DNA from: Firmicutes bacterium HGW-Firmicutes-9
GTDB taxonomy: Bacteria; Bacillota; Clostridia; Christensenellales; CAG-138
Direction: 5' to 3'
Length of the DNA: 64,000 nucleotides
NCBI GenBank assembly: GCA_002841395.1
Contig: PGZM01000003.1
Location: forward strand, 62,001-126,000
Made by a program: the position numbers and the translations under genes. The notes beneath the pieces were generated by a model. The model searched no databases, was not told where the DNA came from, and worked only from the letters and a program-made list of their open reading frames with translations. Shown piece by piece: positions 60,814-64,000 of the stretch. Every line of letters starts with the position of its first letter. Positions within the stretch are counted from its first letter, which is position 1.

Positions 60814-60866
60814 ACGCCTTTCTGTGGAGCAAAATTTGCAGCATACGCGGGAGGGATGATCGATGA
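60810..60866 (+). CDS. 18-codon minigene between the ABC ATPase and permease genes
   Basis: ATG at 60810 overlaps the ATPase stop (ATGA), and its stop TGA (60864-60866) overlaps the permease ATG at 60863 (ATGA). The predicted peptide is MNAFLWSKICSIRGRDDR, which resembles the opening of ABC-2 permeases (MNAFLxS). It may be a truncated permease start, or a coupling leader that carries ribosomes to the next gene. Whether it is translated is unknown. Confidence 0.45.
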   Translation: MNAFLWSKICSIRGRDDR

Positions 60867-61663
60867 ACGTTTTTCGATTTGAGTTGAAGCGCGCATGGGT
60901 CGGCGCCCTGATCTGGTCGCTTGTGCTGACCGGACTTCTTTGCGGGCTGATCACCGGTGCATTGCCTGCGTTTATGGAAAGCCGCGTTGCGGTCGAAAAT
61001 ATGCTAAAGAGCTTACCGCCGGCATTTGCCGCGGCATTCGGCATGCAGATGGACAATCTGTTCAGCTTTGGCGGGTTCTATGCATTCGGTTTTCTCTTCT
61101 ATTCACTCTTCGGGGCAATCATGGCTTCCGGCATCGGGTTGGATCTCTTTTCACGGGAAAAGCGCGAAAAGTGCATGGATTTTCTGTTGACCAAGCCGCG
61201 CGGCAGAAGCCGCCTCTTCGCGGAAAAACTGCTCGCGTCGTTGACCATGATCGCCGCTTCAAATGTGCTGTTCATCGCGGCATCGCTGGCACTCTATCGT
61301 GCCTACGCGCCGCAGCCGCTGATGCTGGAGCGTGCGCTTGTTGCCGCAAGCTCGCTGCTTTGGATGGAGCTGCTGTTCTTTGCGGTGGGCACATGCATCG
61401 CAGTGTTTGCAAAACGGGTACGATCCGTTTCCGGACTTTCGACGGCCATCGGCATCGGCGGCTTTCTCTTGAGTGCGCTGCAAAGCATGCTGGAGGAAGA
61501 GAAGCTGAACTTCATCAACCCGTTTAAGTACTTTGATGCGGCGAAAGCGTTCTTTGACGGTGCGTTTGAGCTGAAATATGCGCTCACGGGTGCGGTCATC
61601 ACGATTGCGCTGATGGCTGCTGCCTATGTGCGCTATACCCGCGCGGACATTCCGTCGCTTTGA
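60863..61663 (+). CDS. ABC-2-type permease (first)
   Basis: A 266-residue membrane protein with about six hydrophobic segments, typical of ABC-2 exporters. It begins MNVFRFELKRAWVGALIWSL, a usual start for the family. The cytoplasmic loop EKREKCMDFLLTKPRGRSRLFAEKLLAS is the coupling helix region. GGGAGGG precedes the ATG. It shares this coupling loop with the next gene (DKTYEFLFTKPRSRSFILARKLLAS), so they are paralogues forming a heterodimer. Confidence 0.9.
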   Translation: MNVFRFELKRAWVGALIWSLVLTGLLCGLITGALPAFMESRVAVENMLKSLPPAFAAAFGMQMDNLFSFGGFYAFGFLFYSLFGAIMASGIGLDLFSREKREKCMDFLLTKPRGRSRLFAEKLLASLTMIAASNVLFIAASLALYRAYAPQPLMLERALVAASSLLWMELLFFAVGTCIAVFAKRVRSVSGLSTAIGIGGFLLSALQSMLEEEKLNFINPFKYFDAAKAFFDGAFELKYALTGAVITIALMAAAYVRYTRADIPSL

Positions 61664-61676
61664 GGAGGGAGAAGAT

Positions 61677-62474
61677 ATGAACCTCTTTCGAAAAGAAATC
61701 AAATTCGGCCTGAAATCGTTCCTCTTGTGGACGCTGGGCTTGTTTATGTTCGTGTTTGCGGGCATCGTAAAGTCCAGCGCTGCGATGGCGGACGGACAGT
61801 TCATGACAGAACTCATCAACAAGTTCCCGCGCATCGTCGTCGCCGTCATGGGCATGGCGAACGCCGACATCTCGAAGTTTGCCGGATTTTACGCGGTGCT
61901 GATGCAGTACATTCTCGTGCTCACCGCTGTGTTTGCGGCGCATCTTGGCAGCCGCGCTGTCTCGCGGGAAAGTGTGGATAAAACGTATGAGTTTCTGTTT
62001 ACCAAGCCGCGCTCGCGTTCATTCATCCTCGCGCGAAAACTGCTTGCGTCACTCGTATTCCTGACGGCATTTGCCTGCCTGAATCTGGTGTTCTCACTGC
62101 TTGCGGTAAAGCAGCTCGGGCTGGAGGGCGATTACACCGCGCTCTATGTGCGCTTCTCGTTTGCGCTCTGGTTCGTGGGGCTTGTGTTCTTCTCGCTTGC
62201 TGCGATGTTCGCGGCAATCTTCCGTGTCGCGGAGCAGGGCGCGCGCGCCGGAAACCTCGCGGTTATGATTACGTATGCGGCTGCGGTTGTCTACGACTTG
62301 CTGGAGAAGCCCGGTGTTCTTCGGTTGTTTACGCCGTTTCGCTTTTTCCTGAACACAGAGATGATCGACGGAACGGTTTCCGTATTCTTCTTGCTGTTCT
62401 GCGTGGCGCTTTCTGCTGTGTCTCTCTTTGTCACCTTCCGCCGGTTTGAGCGGCGGGATCTCGGAGCGGTATAA
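61677..62474 (+). CDS. ABC-2-type permease (second)
   Basis: A 265-residue membrane protein, paralogue of the preceding permease, with about six hydrophobic segments. It begins MNLFRKEIKFGLKSFLLWTL. GAGGAGGGAG lies upstream of the ATG at 61677; the ORF start at 61626 would lie inside the previous gene. With the ATPase and the first permease it should form a full exporter, of the antibiotic or peptide-type half-permease pairs under TetR control. The substrate is unknown. A terminator follows. Confidence 0.9.
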   Translation: MNLFRKEIKFGLKSFLLWTLGLFMFVFAGIVKSSAAMADGQFMTELINKFPRIVVAVMGMANADISKFAGFYAVLMQYILVLTAVFAAHLGSRAVSRESVDKTYEFLFTKPRSRSFILARKLLASLVFLTAFACLNLVFSLLAVKQLGLEGDYTALYVRFSFALWFVGLVFFSLAAMFAAIFRVAEQGARAGNLAVMITYAAAVVYDLLEKPGVLRLFTPFRFFLNTEMIDGTVSVFFLLFCVALSAVSLFVTFRRFERRDLGAV

Positions 62475-62522
62475 CCGCTCTTCCGTGACAAAACGGAAAA
62501 CTCTTTTCAAACCTTACGAAAA

Positions 62523-62572
62523 ACCGCCCGCACAAAGCTTTCGTGCGCTTTGCGGGCGGTCGTTTTTATGGT
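62523..62572 (+). terminator. Terminator of the TetR-ABC operon
   Basis: CCGCCCGCA pairs with TGCGGGCGG around a loop containing a smaller stem, followed by TCGTTTTT. Confidence 0.85.
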
Positions 62573-62626
62573 AATATCAGGCGGATTCATGAGATAACAG
62601 ACACGAGGAGGAACAAACAACCGGAC

Positions 62627-63670
62627 ATGAGTTTTCTCGATAAGGTTTACTGGAACAATACCGTTTTGGACTATGCTATTTTCTTAGGCGCGCTGCTTCT
62701 GGGCGCGATCATCATATTTATCGTCGGGCGCATCACCCTCAAGCGCATCATGGCGTCCAACCAACAGACGCAATCGCCGTATGGCGAGCTTATACGCGCG
62801 GGCGTGAAGCAGTATTTGCTGCCGACGGCGTATTTCACGCTTTTTTATTACTGCACACGCCTCTTGACGATGAATGAGAACCTGAGCAAGATCGTAGGTG
62901 GGTTTTCCACGCTGTTTGCCATCGCGATGGGCGCGATGTTTCTCTCCTCCATCGCAACGCTGTTTTTTAAAAAGCTCGGCAAGAGCAAGCCGGAGAGCGG
63001 ATCGCTTGCCATCAAGTGGCTGATTCGTATCGCGAGAGGCGTCATCTGGGGCATCGCGCTGATTCTGTTTCTCGACAACATCGGCGTGAAGATCACGTCT
63101 CTTGTTGCGGGGCTGGGCATCGGCGGCGTGGCGCTCGCGTTTGCGGCGCAGAGCATGCTCGCGGATATCTTCTGCTTTTTCACGATCTTTTTTGACAAGC
63201 CGTTTGAGATCGGAGACTTTCTTATCGCAGGCGATCACATGGGCACTGTGGAGCACATCGGCGTAAAAAACACACGCCTGCGCGCGATTGGCGGCGAGCA
63301 GCTGATTGTTTCCAACACGGATTTGACCAGCTCCCGCATCCGCAACTATAAAACCATGCAGCAGCGGCGCGTCTGCTTTACGCTTGGCGTGACCTATGAC
63401 ACGACGCCCGAACAGCTCAAACAGATCCCGGACTTGATTCGGCAGATTGTGGAGCAGACCGAGAACGTGAACTTCGGCCGCGCGCATTTTTCTGCGTTCG
63501 GCCCGTATAGTCTCGCAATCGAGGTCGTCTATTTTGTGCAAAGCGCGGATTACGACGTTTACATGGATATCAATCAGCAGATCAACCTCGCCATTATGGA
63601 AGGCTTTGAGAAGATCGGCGTTTCCTTTGCATTCCCGACCACGACGGTGCAACTGCAGGGGAAAGACTAA
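62627..63670 (+). CDS. Small-conductance mechanosensitive channel, MscS family
   Basis: A 347-residue membrane channel that releases solutes on osmotic down-shock. Three or more N-terminal membrane segments are followed by the pore-lining helix GLGIGGVALAFAAQSMLADIF (about residues 164-184) and the beta domain with FEIGDFLIAGDHMGTVEHIG and the Asn/Arg-rich NTDLTSSRIRNY. The ATG at 62627 is the family-like start; GGAGG lies about 15 bases upstream, which is long. It is monocistronic with its own terminator. Confidence 0.9.
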   Translation: MSFLDKVYWNNTVLDYAIFLGALLLGAIIIFIVGRITLKRIMASNQQTQSPYGELIRAGVKQYLLPTAYFTLFYYCTRLLTMNENLSKIVGGFSTLFAIAMGAMFLSSIATLFFKKLGKSKPESGSLAIKWLIRIARGVIWGIALILFLDNIGVKITSLVAGLGIGGVALAFAAQSMLADIFCFFTIFFDKPFEIGDFLIAGDHMGTVEHIGVKNTRLRAIGGEQLIVSNTDLTSSRIRNYKTMQQRRVCFTLGVTYDTTPEQLKQIPDLIRQIVEQTENVNFGRAHFSAFGPYSLAIEVVYFVQSADYDVYMDINQQINLAIMEGFEKIGVSFAFPTTTVQLQGKD

Positions 63671-63686
63671 CTCCAAAAAAGAAAAC

Positions 63687-63721
63687 AAGACGGGTGAGAA
63701 CAATCTTCCCGTCTTTTTTGT
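63687..63721. terminator. Terminator between mscS and rsgA
   Basis: AAGACGGG (63687-63694) pairs with CCCGTCTT (63708-63715), followed by TTTT; it serves convergent genes. Confidence 0.85.
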
Positions 63722-64000
63722 TACTCGTCTTTTCCGTATTGCCCGCGCTTGCCGCCGGATTTTTGCAAGGCTTTGCTGAACTTCGCAATCTCGGTGAACC
63801 GCTGCTGCTTGAGCTTGAGATAGTTGCTCTGGCTGGCGGCGTACTGCGATTCGCGCTGGAGCTTTTTATAGCTCTCATAGCGGGAAAGCGGCAGTTCGCC
63901 GGATGCGATTGCCGCCTGCACGGCGCAGCCCGGCTCGCGCTCGTGGCTGCAATCCGAGAATCGGCAGAGCGGGAAATACTGCTCCACGTCCGCAAACGTT
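63721..64000 (-). CDS. rsgA: Ribosome small-subunit GTPase RsgA, C-terminal part
   Basis: The end of a GTPase that helps mature the 30S subunit. About 92 residues are visible and the frame continues past the window edge. The zinc-finger block is CRFSDCSHEREPGC with the Cys-His-Cys arrangement of RsgA/YjeQ, followed by AIASGELPLSRYESYKKLQRE and a basic C-terminal helix. The GTPase domain lies outside the window. An ATG-like start inside the window at 63987 (GTG) would be a false start. Confidence 0.92.
   Translation of the reverse strand, partial: TFADVEQYFPLCRFSDCSHEREPGCAVQAAIASGELPLSRYESYKKLQRESQYAASQSNYLKLKQQRFTEIAKFSKALQKSGGKRGQYGKDE

Overview
The window looks like a chromosomal segment of an anaerobic Gram-positive bacterium of the Bacillota, most likely class Clostridia. 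The evidence is a methionyl-tRNA synthetase gene behind a T-box leader, lipoprotein-type binding proteins in place of periplasmic ones, rubredoxin, FeoA/FeoB with a DtxR-type regulator, an FtsQ/DivIB-type division protein, good TTGACA/TATAAT promoters and strong AGGAGG ribosome sites. Base composition is fairly G+C rich, except around the leucine-rich-repeat genes (52.9-59.2 kb) and one orphan gene at 31.5 kb, which read as more A+T rich. I saw no rRNA, tRNA, CRISPR array, transposase or phage gene.

Layout. 0-0.9 kb: the end of a fatty-acid synthesis operon (fabF, fabZ). 1-9.7 kb: a carbohydrate locus with two LacI regulators, a TIM-barrel isomerase/epimerase, a Gfo/Idh/MocA oxidoreductase and a three-gene sugar ABC importer. 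9.7-15.2 kb: a U32 peptidase-family protein facing a ROK kinase, a PfkB kinase and an MFS carrier. 15.2-17.3 kb: a wall-spanning protein with six Ig-like repeats. 17.7-28.1 kb: a molybdenum cofactor and molybdate uptake region (moeA, a moeA-PBP fusion, moaC, MOSC, moaA, MOSC, a MoeA-like gene, modABC, mog). 28.2-32.1 kb: small membrane proteins, a glycosyltransferase-like orphan and an AT-rich orphan. 32.2-40 kb: housekeeping genes tatD, a GNAT acetyltransferase and metG on the minus strand, then pth and mfd on the plus strand. 40.1-44.5 kb: a foldase-like lipoprotein, rubredoxin, a metal-chelate-binding lipoprotein and an alpha/beta hydrolase. 44.8-47.6 kb: an ftsW-type gene and ftsQ. 47.7-50.7 kb: a DtxR-family regulator and feoAB plus a Cys-rich partner. 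50.9-52.8 kb: an arsenic-type operon (redox protein, two half-permeases, ArsC). 53-59.2 kb: two tandem giant leucine-rich-repeat surface proteins. 59.3-62.5 kb: a TetR-controlled ABC-2 exporter. 62.6-64 kb: an MscS channel and the end of rsgA.

How it works together. The first 15 kb suggest import and breakdown of an unidentified sugar or polyol, with LacI proteins as sensors. The molybdenum region supplies molybdate, builds the pterin and inserts the metal, but has no MoaD, MoaE or MoeB, so those must lie elsewhere. The iron region shows a complete circuit: sensor, palindromic operator and Fe(II) transporter.

Nothing here is clearly a new defence or mobile system. The least explained items are the two paralogous LRR proteins, the six-repeat Cys-bearing surface protein, the apparently leaderless MoeA-like gene, the FtsQ with calcium-loop-like repeats, the FeoA reading frame that runs 122 bases into feoB, and an 18-codon minigene stitched between ABC transporter genes.
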